64,000 nucleotides of DNA from the NCBI GenBank assembly GCA_036273855.1, contig DASUGU010000130.1, positions 124,001 to 188,000 on the forward strand. The letters are read 5' to 3'. Shown here one piece after another: positions 16,187 through 25,540 of the stretch. Each line of letters begins with the position of its first letter. Positions within the stretch are counted from its first letter, which is position 1. This DNA comes from DATEPR01 sp036273855. Its GTDB lineage: Bacteria > Actinomycetota > Actinomycetes > Mycobacteriales > Pseudonocardiaceae. The translations under genes were made by a program, and so were the position numbers. The notes beneath the pieces are model-generated. The model made no database searches, had not been told where the DNA came from, and worked only from the letters and a program-made list of their open reading frames with translations.

Positions 16187-17689
16187 GTGATCGACGTGCG
16201 TACGGCGGCCGGGACGCTGCGCGGCAGGGGAGAGGCCGGCGTGGCGGTCTTTCGTGGCATCCCGTTCGCCGAGCCGCCGATCGGCGCCCTGCGGTTCGCC
16301 GCGCCGCGACCGGTCCGCGGCTGGGCCGGTGTGCGGGAGGCCGTGTCGTACGGCCCGCCGCCCCCGCAGGCCGGCGCGTTCGGCATGGACGCACTGTCCC
16401 AGGACGCGGACGAGGACTGGTTGACGATCAACGTCTGGTCGCCCGACCCCGGTGCGGGCGCGGGGCTGCCGGTGATGGTGTGGATCCAGGGCGGCGCCTA
16501 CGCGATCGGCATGTCCGGCCTGCCCGAGTACGACGGCGGCCGCCTGGCGCGTGAGGGCGGCGTCGTGGTGGTGACGTTCAACTACTGCGTAGGAATCGAG
16601 GGCTTCGCGCAGATCGAGGGGGCGCCGGCCAATCGTGGCCTGCTCGACCAGGTCGCGGCCCTGGAGTGGGTGCGGGACAACATCCGGGCCTTCGGCGGAG
16701 ATCCTGATCTGGTCACGGTTTTCGGCGAGTCGGCGGGCGGTGGATCGGTCGCCGCCCTGCTGGCGATGCCGCGTGCGGCCGGGCTGTTCCGCCGGGCCGT
16801 CGCGCAGAGTGTGCCGGGCACGTTCTTCACCACGGAGCTCGCCGAGGACATCGCCGCAGCCTGCTCGGCGGAGTTGGGGCTGCGGCCCACGGTGGCCGAT
16901 CTGTCGGCGGTGGCTCCGGCCCGATTGGCGGCCGCCGGTGACGCGCTGACCGCCACGATCGGTCAACGGGCAGGGCGTTGGGGCCGGGCCGCGCACCGGT
17001 CGATCCCGTTCTCGCCGGTCATCGACGGTGACGTCCTGCCGGTCACCCCGTGGCACGCCCTGGCCGAGGGTGCGGGCAGGGGCATCGAACTGCTCGTCGG
17101 TCATACCCGCGACGAGCAGCGCCTGTTCACCGCGCTGGCCGGCATGCTCGGCGAGGTGACACCGGAGCAGGCGGCGACCGCACTGGAGGTCTTCGCGCCC
17201 GGCCCGGACGGTGCACGCCGTTACCGCGACGGCTTCCCGACTGCAGGGCCGGACGAGCTGTACGAGCTGGTCAACTCGGACTGGCTGTTCCGCATGCCGT
17301 CGCTACACCTCGCCGAGGCACAGATCACGGCCGGCGACCGCGCCTACCTCTACGAGCTGACCCGGCCCGCACCCGGCATGGGTGGTGTTCTCGGCGCCTG
17401 TCATGGTCTGGACGTGCCGCTCGTGTTCGGCAACCTGGATGGCGGGCAGCCCGCCATGCTCATCGGTGAGAGCGCCGCCGCCGAGGCAACGGCGCTCTCG
17501 TCCGGCATGCGCGCCGGGTGGACGGCGTTCGCCGCGTGCGGCGACCCCGGCTGGCCCGCGTATGACGCCGAGCGACGCCTCACTCAGATCTTCGACACCC
17601 GACCGGCTGTCACCGCCTACCCCGAGGAGATCTCCCGCCGAATCTGGCAGGACCACACCTTTTCCGCGATGCCGTTGATTGACCGGTAG
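16187..17689 (+). CDS. Type-B carboxylesterase family protein
   Basis: This alpha/beta-hydrolase of about 500 residues in the carboxylesterase B/cholinesterase family has an N-terminal RTAAGTLRG/VFRGIPFAEPP signature, oxyanion motif WIQGGAYAIG, nucleophile Ser in FGESAGGGS and catalytic His in GACHGLDVPLVFG. It has no signal peptide, so it is cytosolic. GTG 16187 follows GGGGAGG closely; GTG 16196 has better spacing, and ATG 16094 would add an unusual 31-residue extension. These enzymes cleave carboxyl esters; the substrate is unknown. Confidence 0.88.
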   Translation: MIDVRTAAGTLRGRGEAGVAVFRGIPFAEPPIGALRFAAPRPVRGWAGVREAVSYGPPPPQAGAFGMDALSQDADEDWLTINVWSPDPGAGAGLPVMVWIQGGAYAIGMSGLPEYDGGRLAREGGVVVVTFNYCVGIEGFAQIEGAPANRGLLDQVAALEWVRDNIRAFGGDPDLVTVFGESAGGGSVAALLAMPRAAGLFRRAVAQSVPGTFFTTELAEDIAAACSAELGLRPTVADLSAVAPARLAAAGDALTATIGQRAGRWGRAAHRSIPFSPVIDGDVLPVTPWHALAEGAGRGIELLVGHTRDEQRLFTALAGMLGEVTPEQAATALEVFAPGPDGARRYRDGFPTAGPDELYELVNSDWLFRMPSLHLAEAQITAGDRAYLYELTRPAPGMGGVLGACHGLDVPLVFGNLDGGQPAMLIGESAAAEATALSSGMRAGWTAFAACGDPGWPAYDAERRLTQIFDTRPAVTAYPEEISRRIWQDHTFSAMPLIDR

Positions 17690-17699
17690 CGCCGACGAT

Positions 17700-17725
17700 G
17701 GGGCCGCCGGTCGCCCGGCAGCCCC
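17700..17725. terminator. Stem-loop between convergent genes
   Basis: GGGGCCGCCGG pairs with CCGGCAGCCCC across a TCGC loop: 11 bp with one mismatch. It lies exactly between the convergent stops at 17689 and 17732, and is probably a shared terminator without a U-tract, as is usual in high-GC actinobacteria. Confidence 0.6.
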
Positions 17726-17731
17726 ACGTGG

Positions 17732-19510
17732 TCAGTGCTGTACCGAGATGGACTGCGTGTTGACGTCCTGGTTGGGCAGCGTGGTGCCGGGGGAGCCTCG
17801 GAAGTCGGTCCACGAGGGATGGACCTGGAGGTCCGTGCCGATGTCCATCGCGCTGTAGTCACCGATGAACGTGCCCTGCAGTACCTCGCCGCTGTCCGCA
17901 CCGATCGCCGGGAACTCCACGCGCGGATCGCTGGTCTGCGTGGTGATCCGCCGGATCGCGCCGCTGGTCCCGTTGTCGCCGGCCACGAAGGCGTAGTCCA
18001 GACCGACACCGTGCGGGTCATCGGCCCTGGTGTAGAAGGAGACGGCGACGTGCCCGGCTCGGGCCGCGACAGCGGGGAACACCTCGTCGGAGCTGGAACC
18101 GATCTTCGTCGGGGTCGACCAGTGCACGCCGTCGCGCGAGCTGGCCAGGAACGAGTCGCCGTTGGTCTTCACGGACACACCGTTGGCGTACTGGCCGTCG
18201 CTGTCGTCGGCCCAGGTGACCCACAGCCGGTTGGTGATCCGGTCGTAGGCCAGTTGCGGGAAGCTGTTGATCCGGAAGTTCTCACCGGTCAACGCGCTGT
18301 TGCCGATGTCGTCGTTGAACGGGAAGTCGAAGTCCAGTGCGACTTCGGTGTTGGTGAACGTCCGGCCACCGTTGTGCGAGATCGCCATCACGACCGCGTC
18401 ATGGTCGGTGGGCGCGTCACAGGCCGCCGTCTGGCACACCGACGTCTCGTACGCGACGTACAGGGTGCCGTCGTTGCCGATGCGCGGGTTGGAGCCGGAG
18501 CCGAACGACGTGATGCCGCCGGTGAACGTGGACATGTCCGGCGACACCTGCTGCGGCGCCGACCAGGTGCGGCCGAAGTCCCGGGACGCCGTCACGACGA
18601 CCGGCGAGTCGATGAAGTTGCCGTCGGCGTCGAAGGTGAACTGCGTCCAGGTGACGTAGACGGTGCCGGTGCGCGGGTCGGCGGTGATCCACTCCTTGTC
18701 GTTGAAGATCGACGTCGGGGTCGGCGTGCCGTCCGGGTTCACCCCGTCCAGGTGCAGGATCACCGGATCACCGAAGGTCAGGCCGCCGTTGTGGGAGATG
18801 GAGACGGCGATGCCGCTGGCATTCTGCTCCGTCACAGGCACCTCGGCCCGGCTGAACACCAGGGTGGCGTAGTACACGATGTTGTGCGGACCGAAGGCGA
18901 TGGCCGGGTCCCCGGCGGCGTCCATGAACGAGAGCGCGCCGGTCGCGCCGGTCTGGATGTTCAGCTTCGGCAGTTCGACGTCCTTCCAGGTGCGGCCCCC
19001 GTCCGTCGACGTGTAGGCCCAGCCCGAGGAGTCGATCCGGTTCTCGCGGGCGTTGAAGATGCGGTAGTCGTTGGCACCTTCGACGATATTCCGCGGATTG
19101 TCGGGATTGACCGCGACGGTGGTTTCGTTCTGCGGCGTGGAACAACCGGCCGCACTGCCCACGGGGGCGACGCCGTCGCCGTTGATCGTGTCCACGTTCG
19201 GCGCCAGCGCGCGGAACGGGGACGGGTGGCCAAGGAAACTCTGACACAGCGCGGACACCGCGGTCGGGTCGTCGCCCTCGTCGTCGTCCCCGTTGGCGAA
19301 CAGTTCCTTCAACAGCGGATTCGGCACGGTGTGGGTGGGCTGCTCCGCCGAGTGGACCAGCGAATGGGCGCCGGGGGTCGGATCGATGGGCACCGGACGG
19401 GCACCGCCATCCGGCACCGCGGCCGTCGCCGGTTGACCCAACATCACCAGCGTGACAACCGATCCGAGGATCACCCCGAGGCCGGCTGCTCGACTTCCTA
19501 ATCGATTCAT
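17732..19510 (-). CDS. Secreted sialidase-fold (BNR/Asp-box) protein
   Basis: This 592-residue exported protein has an N-terminal signal peptide (RAAGLGVILGSVVTLVMLG, cleavage near ATAA) and a beta-propeller with at least five Asp-box-like turns: STDGGRTWKD, SHNGGLTFGD, SRDFGRTWSAP, SHNGGRTFTN and SRDGVHWSTP. Asp-boxes occur in sialidases and other secreted propellers, so hydrolase activity is not assured. I did not identify the arginine triad and FRIP motif of true sialidases. It is transcribed alone, with the next gene end 110 bases upstream. Confidence 0.8.
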   Translation of the reverse strand: MNRLGSRAAGLGVILGSVVTLVMLGQPATAAVPDGGARPVPIDPTPGAHSLVHSAEQPTHTVPNPLLKELFANGDDDEGDDPTAVSALCQSFLGHPSPFRALAPNVDTINGDGVAPVGSAAGCSTPQNETTVAVNPDNPRNIVEGANDYRIFNARENRIDSSGWAYTSTDGGRTWKDVELPKLNIQTGATGALSFMDAAGDPAIAFGPHNIVYYATLVFSRAEVPVTEQNASGIAVSISHNGGLTFGDPVILHLDGVNPDGTPTPTSIFNDKEWITADPRTGTVYVTWTQFTFDADGNFIDSPVVVTASRDFGRTWSAPQQVSPDMSTFTGGITSFGSGSNPRIGNDGTLYVAYETSVCQTAACDAPTDHDAVVMAISHNGGRTFTNTEVALDFDFPFNDDIGNSALTGENFRINSFPQLAYDRITNRLWVTWADDSDGQYANGVSVKTNGDSFLASSRDGVHWSTPTKIGSSSDEVFPAVAARAGHVAVSFYTRADDPHGVGLDYAFVAGDNGTSGAIRRITTQTSDPRVEFPAIGADSGEVLQGTFIGDYSAMDIGTDLQVHPSWTDFRGSPGTTLPNQDVNTQSISVQH

Positions 19511-19620
19511 GGCGTCCTTTCCGAGCGGGTGACCGGACGAGTCATCCGATATTAGAGCGGGTGAACGCCAGAATTGATCTGTTCACAAGGTGGATCGAGG
19601 AATTCGGTTAATGCGTGCGC

Positions 19621-20142
19621 CTATATCTTCGCCACGCCGGCCGTTCCGGTCATGGTGGCGCGCAGGCCGCCGTCCCGGTTCCAGTCGTAGACCACCACCG
19701 AGCGCACGAGGATGTCCTGGAGCGATCGCCGCCGTCGACTGACCATCGCCCACAGCAGGCCGACCGGCACGATGACGCAGCACACCGAGCGGAGGACCGC
19801 GCGGGGCCAGCCGAGCATGCGGCGGTCGGCCGACAGCACCCGAAGGCCGAGCAGCGATGCGCCGTAGGTACGGCCGATCGTGGCCCAGCAGACGGCGAGG
19901 TAGACCACGGCGATCGCCGCGCCGAGCAGACCGGTCAACAGTGCCGGGAGCTGGGGCCAGTGGAACGACGTCGGCGCCACGATGAACAGGATCCCGGAGA
20001 GTACCAAGTAGACGGATGCTTCCGCCGCCACCACGGTGACCGTATCCACGGCGGCGGCCAGCAAGCGGGTCACGATACCGGCGGGGTGGTACTCGGCGGT
20101 GTCCCGGGGTGCGATCGCCTCGTCGGGGCCGGACAGGTTCAT
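19621..20142 (-). CDS. RDD family membrane protein
   Basis: This 173-residue protein has the RDD hallmarks: GIVTRLLAAAVDTVTV in the first membrane segment, TIGRTYGASLLGLRVLS in the middle and SLQDILVRSVVVYDW near the C-terminus, with about four hydrophobic segments. The family is loosely linked to transport or ion homeostasis. The ATG overlaps the stop of the repeat protein upstream by four bases, so the two are coupled. Confidence 0.85.
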   Translation of the reverse strand: MNLSGPDEAIAPRDTAEYHPAGIVTRLLAAAVDTVTVVAAEASVYLVLSGILFIVAPTSFHWPQLPALLTGLLGAAIAVVYLAVCWATIGRTYGASLLGLRVLSADRRMLGWPRAVLRSVCCVIVPVGLLWAMVSRRRRSLQDILVRSVVVYDWNRDGGLRATMTGTAGVAKI

Positions 20143-20957
20143 CGTGGCGCCCTGCCGTTCGGTCGAGTGTCGCGCCGGAGCACCCGGTCGACGAACCCGG
20201 CGACCGCGTCGTCGGCGCGCACACCGCCGGTCCGCACACCACGGATCGCCTCGGAGGCGACCGCGCCGCTGGACTGCCGGAGGATCTCGGGCAGGTCGAT
20301 CGCGGCGATGACCTCCTCGGCGAGACCGACGAGGTCGATGCGGGCCACCACGGCGGCGACGTCCACCCGCGAGACGAGACGGTCCAGGTCGAGGCACTCG
20401 GCAACGGCGTCCAGATCGATGCGCCGCGCGACACCATCCAGGTCGACCCGGCCCACCACGGCGTCGAGGTCCAACCGGTCGACGATGGCGTCGAGATCCA
20501 GCCTGCGCGCGGCCGCGTCCAGGTCGACGCGATCGACCACTGCGGCCACGTCCACTCGATCGACCACAGCGGCCACGTCCACGCCGGCGACCAGTTGATC
20601 GAGGTCGACATGCTGGCGGACCAGAGCGGTGAGATCGAGGCTGTCCAGAACCGTTCGGACGACCCTCGGCGCGACCGCCACCAACACCCGCCGAGCCACC
20701 TGCTCCACCGTGACGCGCAGTTGCTGACCGCGATCGGCCAGCGGGACCGTGACCGAAGGTGGCGCCGCCGCGAACACCCGTCCGGCTACCCAGCGGACGG
20801 GGGAGCTGGCGCGCCAGACGACCACGGCAATCCGGACGCCCAGGCCGAGCACGACATCGACGGGCGACACCTCGATGGCGCGGTGAATGGTGGCGGGTTC
20901 GACCGGGTCCGGCTGGTCGTCACCGTGCCGCTGCTGCCCAGCAGTGTCGTCAGCCAT
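20139..20957 (-). CDS. Nonapeptide-repeat protein
   Basis: This 272-residue protein has a hydrophobic N-terminal region (VDVVLGLGVRIAVVVWRA; possible membrane contact). Residues 117-206 are ten tandem nine-residue repeats of the form [VIL]-D-[LV]-x-x-[VAL]-[VA]-x-R, for example VDVAAVVDR, LDLDAVVGR and VDLDGVARR, with degenerate copies on both sides. Hydrophobic residues at fixed positions and a periodic Asp/Arg pair suggest a regular solenoid or amphipathic array. I recall similar repeats beside RDD genes in other actinobacteria but know no function. It is coupled to the RDD gene and may be co-transcribed with the kinase-like gene ending at 21010. Confidence 0.75.
   Translation of the reverse strand: MADDTAGQQRHGDDQPDPVEPATIHRAIEVSPVDVVLGLGVRIAVVVWRASSPVRWVAGRVFAAAPPSVTVPLADRGQQLRVTVEQVARRVLVAVAPRVVRTVLDSLDLTALVRQHVDLDQLVAGVDVAAVVDRVDVAAVVDRVDLDAAARRLDLDAIVDRLDLDAVVGRVDLDGVARRIDLDAVAECLDLDRLVSRVDVAAVVARIDLVGLAEEVIAAIDLPEILRQSSGAVASEAIRGVRTGGVRADDAVAGFVDRVLRRDTRPNGRAPR
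20340..20609. repeat. Ten 27-bp coding repeats
   Basis: In-frame tandem repeats with a 27-base period encode the nonapeptide array of the 20139-20957 gene. Two adjacent copies around 20531-20580 are almost identical at DNA level, suggesting recent duplication; the others diverge while keeping the protein pattern. Confidence 0.8.
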
Positions 20958-21009
20958 GTCCCACCTCGTCCGGCTGAGCGCATTCTCCGCACCGGCCGCC
21001 GAGGTGGCT

Positions 21010-22083
21010 TCACCCTCGGCGGGTGACGTCGGACGTCGACGAGCTGCTCGGCGGCAGCGATGGCCAGCGGCCGGCCATGGCTTGCGTGATCTCCTGTGCC
21101 GGGTACGGCGTCGCCCGGCTCACGCCGTACACGTTCCGGTAGAAGTCGTTCATGACGGCCGCGACGGGCGCGTAACGGCTGATCAGCTCGGTGACCGGCG
21201 CGGGAACACCGGTATCGGGAGCGGCTGTCCGGACGACGTTGGCGACGATCCAGTTGTGCAGTTCGCGCGCCGCGTAGCCGGCGTCGTGGCTCGCGTTGAG
21301 GTCGAGGAAGTCACGCTCGGCGGCGGACAGGTCGAAGCGCGGTGAGGTGGCCAGGCCGAGGTCGGCGAAGTAGAGACGATGCCCGTCGGTCAGGATGTTG
21401 CGGAAGTGGGCGTCGAAGTGCAGCAGCCCGTTGGCGTTCATGAAGGCGATGTCGGCGCGCAGGCATCGGTGCACCATCGCGCAGGCCGCGGTGACGGCGT
21501 CCGGGCCTGCGGCGAGTTGGCCGGTCAGCCAGGCGGCCAGGTTCTGCGGGACATACTCCAGGAACAGCACCACGCTCGCCGATGCCCGGGCGAGGGCATC
21601 CAGTCGTCGCCGCACGGCCGCCGAGCCGTCCCAGTACGCGACGACACGGTCGATGTCGGCATGCTCCTCGGCCGGCGGTGCCGCGCCGGGCAGCATCCGC
21701 CAGTGATACATCAGCGGGAACGACTCGCCGTGCCCGGCGAGCACCCAGTTCGTCGTCATGGTGTTCGCGGCCAGTTCCCGCCAGGCGCCGAAGCCGGCGA
21801 CGCCGTACTCCACGACTCCGTACTGGCAGAACGTGGGCAGCCCGAACACGTTCGCGGTGGACATGACGTGCCGCGGCAGACGTTCGACGTCGGTCAGGGG
21901 GATCCGCTTCACGAAGACCGGAGCACCGGCGATGTCCAGCAACGCCGTGCTACCGCCAATGCCGGACCCGACGGCCCGGGCCGTGTCCACGAACCGGCCG
22001 AGTTGGTGATCGCCGAGCATGGCCAACGCCGTGGACACATCGCCGTACGTGACCAGACGAGCCTGGCGCCGGTCGGATGTCAT
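21010..22083 (-). CDS. Protein-kinase-like fold phosphotransferase
   Basis: This 357-residue soluble protein has a kinase-like catalytic core: GIGGSTALLDIAGAPVFVKR as a glycine-rich loop and Lys, HFDAHFRNIL as the catalytic loop (Asp and Asn in place) and YFADLGLA as the metal-binding DxG. The substrate is unknown. Its ATG at 22083 overlaps the stop of the upstream phosphotransferase by four bases. It is the sixth gene in a coupled run with two ABC exporters. Antibiotic or other small-molecule phosphorylation combined with export is an attractive but unproven reading. Confidence 0.75.
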   Translation of the reverse strand: MTSDRRQARLVTYGDVSTALAMLGDHQLGRFVDTARAVGSGIGGSTALLDIAGAPVFVKRIPLTDVERLPRHVMSTANVFGLPTFCQYGVVEYGVAGFGAWRELAANTMTTNWVLAGHGESFPLMYHWRMLPGAAPPAEEHADIDRVVAYWDGSAAVRRRLDALARASASVVLFLEYVPQNLAAWLTGQLAAGPDAVTAACAMVHRCLRADIAFMNANGLLHFDAHFRNILTDGHRLYFADLGLATSPRFDLSAAERDFLDLNASHDAGYAARELHNWIVANVVRTAAPDTGVPAPVTELISRYAPVAAVMNDFYRNVYGVSRATPYPAQEITQAMAGRWPSLPPSSSSTSDVTRRG

Positions 22084-23036
22084 GCGTGCGCTCGGTGGAG
22101 GCGTTCGGCTGCTTGGGTCCAGAGCGCCTTTCCGGACACCGAGGTGTAGCCGTGGAGTGATTCCCATCGGACGTCGTGAGCCGTCGGCCACAGGCTGGCC
22201 GCCCACGCGATCTGGAGTTCTTCCGTGGTGAACGAGCGGCCCCGGGCGTCCTGGTAGGCGGCCAGGAACGCTTCGGTGCTGTCGATCGGCGGCAGCAGGG
22301 CCGGTCCCAGCTTCGGGAACACCGAACTGGCGGCGCCGACCAGGGCGGCCTCCGGTTGCCATGCCAGGCTGTCCCAGTCGTGCACCGTCAGCACCCGGTG
22401 GTCGTGCCACCGGAGGTTGTGTGCCTCGTAGTCGGCGTGGCCCAGTACGCAGGGCAGGTTGGCGGCCAGCAGGCGCCGGCGGGCCCTGCCGGCGATGTCC
22501 ACGACGTGGCCGGGCACCAGATCCTGGTCCTGCTCGTCGAGGGACTCGATCGACGGCCACAGCCCGGGGTCCGTGTGATCCCAGCGCACCCAGCGCGGGT
22601 TGGGCAGCGGCGGCGGGACGGGGAGGTCGGCCAGTGCCCTCATCAGCAGCGCGAAGACCTCCGCGTAGCGCACCGCCACCTCGGGCGAGTCTCCGGGCAA
22701 TATCTCGCCGTCGGGGTGGAATTCCTCGGCGTGCACGGCCAGCGGACCGACGTCGACGACCGGCGTGAGCGGGCGGGCACACGGGAACCCGTTCTCGGCC
22801 AACCGTGCCTGTGCCATGACGCACGACGCCGCTCGGCTGTCGCCCGGACGGGCCTTGACCACGGCGTCCGTACCATCGGCCAACCGGAGCCCGAAGACCG
22901 TCGACGTCGATCGGCGCCGGAACAGCACGTCGGCAGGCCGGCTCCCGAGATGGTCCAGACACCACGCAGGCACCCAGTCCGGCAGCTCGTCCAACGGCAC
23001 GGTGACGACTGTGCCACAGGCACTAGCTGGTCTCAC
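22080..23036 (-). CDS. APH-type phosphotransferase family protein
   Basis: This 318-residue aminoglycoside/choline-kinase-like protein has the catalytic loop LGHADYEAHNLRW with His, Asp and Asn in place, and the metal-binding VHDWDSLAW. The N-terminal lobe has DAVVKARPG with the ATP-binding Lys. The family phosphorylates small hydroxylated molecules, including some antibiotics. The GTG at 23036 overlaps the permease stop by 14 bases. It forms a pair with the kinase-like gene downstream. Confidence 0.85.
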   Translation of the reverse strand: MRPASACGTVVTVPLDELPDWVPAWCLDHLGSRPADVLFRRRSTSTVFGLRLADGTDAVVKARPGDSRAASCVMAQARLAENGFPCARPLTPVVDVGPLAVHAEEFHPDGEILPGDSPEVAVRYAEVFALLMRALADLPVPPPLPNPRWVRWDHTDPGLWPSIESLDEQDQDLVPGHVVDIAGRARRRLLAANLPCVLGHADYEAHNLRWHDHRVLTVHDWDSLAWQPEAALVGAASSVFPKLGPALLPPIDSTEAFLAAYQDARGRSFTTEELQIAWAASLWPTAHDVRWESLHGYTSVSGKALWTQAAERLHRAHA

Positions 23037-23736
23037 CGGTCAACCGGAACGACCGCAGCCGCGACGTCGCCACGTACGTGCCCACCAGCACGAACACGGC
23101 GGCCAGCAGGGACGCCGCCATCGCCGGCAGGGTGCTGCCGAGCAGCCGGTCGCCGCTGATCCCGTCCGCGAGTGTCGACGCGTACTGCTGCACGCTGAGC
23201 ACCCGCGCCCCGCTGACGAACTGCACCAGCACGTTCTCCCACAGCATGATGTACAGCAGTCCGAGCGCCACCGGTCGGCGCGACAGCACGCTCAACGCGA
23301 GGAACACCGCCGAGTAGGCCAACGCGCCTACGACCGCGCCGACACCCAACCCGACCGCCAGCCCGGGCGACCCGGCGATCAGCGCGGACAGCACCAACGG
23401 CACCACCGTCGCCACCGACGTGACACCCCACGCCACGGCCAGCTTGGACAGGATGATCTCGCTGCGCGCCAACGGTTTCGTCAGCAGATGGGTGATCGTG
23501 CCGTCCTCGATCTCCAGGCCCAGCACACTGCTGCCGACGATCAGCGCGGTCAACGGCAGGATCACGCCGAAACCCAGATGCCCGAACACGACCAGCCCCC
23601 AGTGGTCCACGGGACTGCGTGCGATGGTCGCGATGAGCGTCAGGCCGACCAGTAGGACCGGCATCGGCAACAACAGGAGGGCGCGGCGACGGCCGAGCAA
23701 CGCGCGCAGCGTCAGCGCCATGATCGTGGAGTTCAC
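23023..23736 (-). CDS. ABC-2 type transporter permease
   Basis: This 237-residue integral membrane protein has about six hydrophobic segments and the ABC-2 signature region DGTITHLLTKPLARSEIILSK, typical of NosY/Gld-type exporter permeases. The GTG start at 23736 overlaps the stop of its ATPase (GTGA). It partners with the 23733-24677 ATPase. Confidence 0.88.
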   Translation of the reverse strand: MNSTIMALTLRALLGRRRALLLLPMPVLLVGLTLIATIARSPVDHWGLVVFGHLGFGVILPLTALIVGSSVLGLEIEDGTITHLLTKPLARSEIILSKLAVAWGVTSVATVVPLVLSALIAGSPGLAVGLGVGAVVGALAYSAVFLALSVLSRRPVALGLLYIMLWENVLVQFVSGARVLSVQQYASTLADGISGDRLLGSTLPAMAASLLAAVFVLVGTYVATSRLRSFRLTGETS

Positions 23737-24677
23737 TGTGCCACCAGGTAGGAGAAGACGTCCGCGAGGGAGTCGTCGGAGGGCAGGACCGCGGTCAACC
23801 GGATACCTTCGGCACGCGCCACCTTCGTCAGCGCCCGGGTGAACGTGCCGAAGTCACTGGCCCGCACCTGCAGGCCTGCGGTGTCCAGTTCGACGCCGGC
23901 GACGGCCTCCTCACCCATCAGCACGGAGGCGAGACGCCGGTTGTCGGAAGACTCGATCGCGAACACGTGCGGCCGGTTGGTCATCAGCCGCCGGATGTGC
24001 CGGTAGTCGCCGGAGGCGGCCAGCCGGCCGGCCACGATCACCTGCACCGTGCCGGAGAGCTGCTCGACCTCCTCCAGGATGTGCGAGCTGAACAGGATGG
24101 TCCGCCCCTCGTCGGCCATCGTGTGCAGCAGGTCCATCATGTGCATGCGTTGCCGCGGGTCCATGCCGTTGAACGGTTCGTCCAGCAGCAGCACCGACGG
24201 GTCGTGCACCAGCGCGGCCGCCACCCGGGTCCGCTGCCGCATTCCCTTGGAGTAGCCCGAGATCCGGCGGTGCTGCGCGTCGCCGAGTTCGACCACGGCC
24301 AGCGCGCGCCGAGCGGCCGCAGCCGGGTCGGTCAGCTTGTGCAGCTTCGCGGCGGCCAGCACGAACTGCCAGCCGGTGAGGAACCCGGGCACGCTCTCGC
24401 GTTCGGTGACCAGCCCGAGCACCTGGTACAGCTCCGGGTTGCGCCAGCTCGGCCGGCCGCCGACGGTCACCGTTCCCTGCGACGGGTCCAGGAATCCGGC
24501 CATCATGTGCAGCAGCGTCGTCTTGCCGGCACCGTTCGGGCCCAGCAGCCCGGTCACGCCGGGGCCGACGGTCAGGGTCACGTCGTTGACCGCGACCACG
24601 TTGCCGTACCAGCGCGACACCGACGACAGCTCCACGGCGGCGCCGGTGGTCACATCGTGTTCCGTCAGTACCGTCAT
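23733..24677 (-). CDS. ABC transporter ATPase (second exporter pair)
   Basis: This 314-residue ABC ATPase shows Walker A GPNGAGKTTL, signature ISGYSKGMRQR (a GYSKGMRQR variant of LSGGQ, common in ABC-2 exporters) and Walker B VLLLDEPFNGMD with the switch His in SSHILEEVE. Its C-terminal extension is of the kind seen in NatA/NosF-type exporters. ATG 24677 overlaps the upstream permease stop (ATGA). Confidence 0.93.
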   Translation of the reverse strand: MTVLTEHDVTTGAAVELSSVSRWYGNVVAVNDVTLTVGPGVTGLLGPNGAGKTTLLHMMAGFLDPSQGTVTVGGRPSWRNPELYQVLGLVTERESVPGFLTGWQFVLAAAKLHKLTDPAAAARRALAVVELGDAQHRRISGYSKGMRQRTRVAAALVHDPSVLLLDEPFNGMDPRQRMHMMDLLHTMADEGRTILFSSHILEEVEQLSGTVQVIVAGRLAASGDYRHIRRLMTNRPHVFAIESSDNRRLASVLMGEEAVAGVELDTAGLQVRASDFGTFTRALTKVARAEGIRLTAVLPSDDSLADVFSYLVAQ

Positions 24678-25540
24678 GCCTTCACCGTCCGATAGCGCCA
24701 CAACACCAACGCGGTCCCGGCCGCGGCGAGGCCCAGCGTGACCAGCCCATAGATCGGGCCGTAGCCGCCGACCTGTGTCAGGCCGTCGCCGAACAGCCAG
24801 TTGTCCACGCCGTTGAGCAGGCTGATCGGGTCGAACAACCCGGCCAGGTTGGCCATCGAGCCGGTACCGACCTCGGCCAGCACACCGGACACCGGCGCGG
24901 TGAGCAGGAAGATCGCGATGATCATGCCGGTGGCGAACACCCGCCTGCCGGTCAGCGACGCCGACGGCAGTGCCAGCGCGGCGAACACGATCGAGTGGAT
25001 GAGCGCGGCCAGCAGCCCCTGCCCGAGCGCGCCGGAGTCGGACAGGATGCCGCCGAGACCGTGCTTGTCACTGAACGAGACGCCGATGAACATGATCAGC
25101 ATGGGCGCCGCGAACACCACGAACACGGCACTGGCCAACGCCCCCAGTTTCGCCAGCGCGTAGTCGGATCGGGTGATCGGCCGGGAGAAGTACAACGGCA
25201 ACAGGCTGTTGCGCAGATCCCGGGACACCAGTTCCGGCCCGACGACCGCCACGAACGCGGTCACCCCGTAGGAGAACGTGGACGCGATACCCACGTATGT
25301 GATCACCTGAACCGGCACCTGCGAGCTGACCACGACGAGCACCAGCGCCGCGACGCAGCCCAGCGCGAGGATGCCGAGCGGCAGGATCTTCGCCCTCGCG
25401 GAGCGGCCCAGCCCGAACGCGGTCCGCAGGCTGTGCACGTACACCGACCGCACGGCGTACCGCCTGCCCAGCCGCGCACCACGGTAGGACTGGTACCCGA
25501 TGTCGTGGATGACACCGGCCGGGTTATCGAGCTGCGACAT
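24674..25540 (-). CDS. ABC transporter permease (first exporter pair)
   Basis: This 288-residue membrane protein has an extended cytosolic N-terminus (YQSYRGARLGRRYAVRS) and about six membrane segments. ELVSRDLRNSLLPLYFSRPI is the ABC-2 coupling-helix region. Start ATG 25540 is preceded by GAGG at suitable spacing and overlaps the preceding ATPase by 17 bases; a longer start at 25561 is less likely. Confidence 0.88.
   Translation of the reverse strand: MSQLDNPAGVIHDIGYQSYRGARLGRRYAVRSVYVHSLRTAFGLGRSARAKILPLGILALGCVAALVLVVVSSQVPVQVITYVGIASTFSYGVTAFVAVVGPELVSRDLRNSLLPLYFSRPITRSDYALAKLGALASAVFVVFAAPMLIMFIGVSFSDKHGLGGILSDSGALGQGLLAALIHSIVFAALALPSASLTGRRVFATGMIIAIFLLTAPVSGVLAEVGTGSMANLAGLFDPISLLNGVDNWLFGDGLTQVGGYGPIYGLVTLGLAAAGTALVLWRYRTVKA

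Noticed and set aside
17732..19510. Calling the secreted propeller a true sialidase.
   Set aside because: Asp-boxes are present, but I could not identify the arginine triad or FRIP motif, so the call stays at fold level.
20340..20609. Regular repeats that could suggest a CRISPR array or structural repeat.
   Set aside because: The 27-base period is in frame, without unique spacers, and is explained by nonapeptide repeats.
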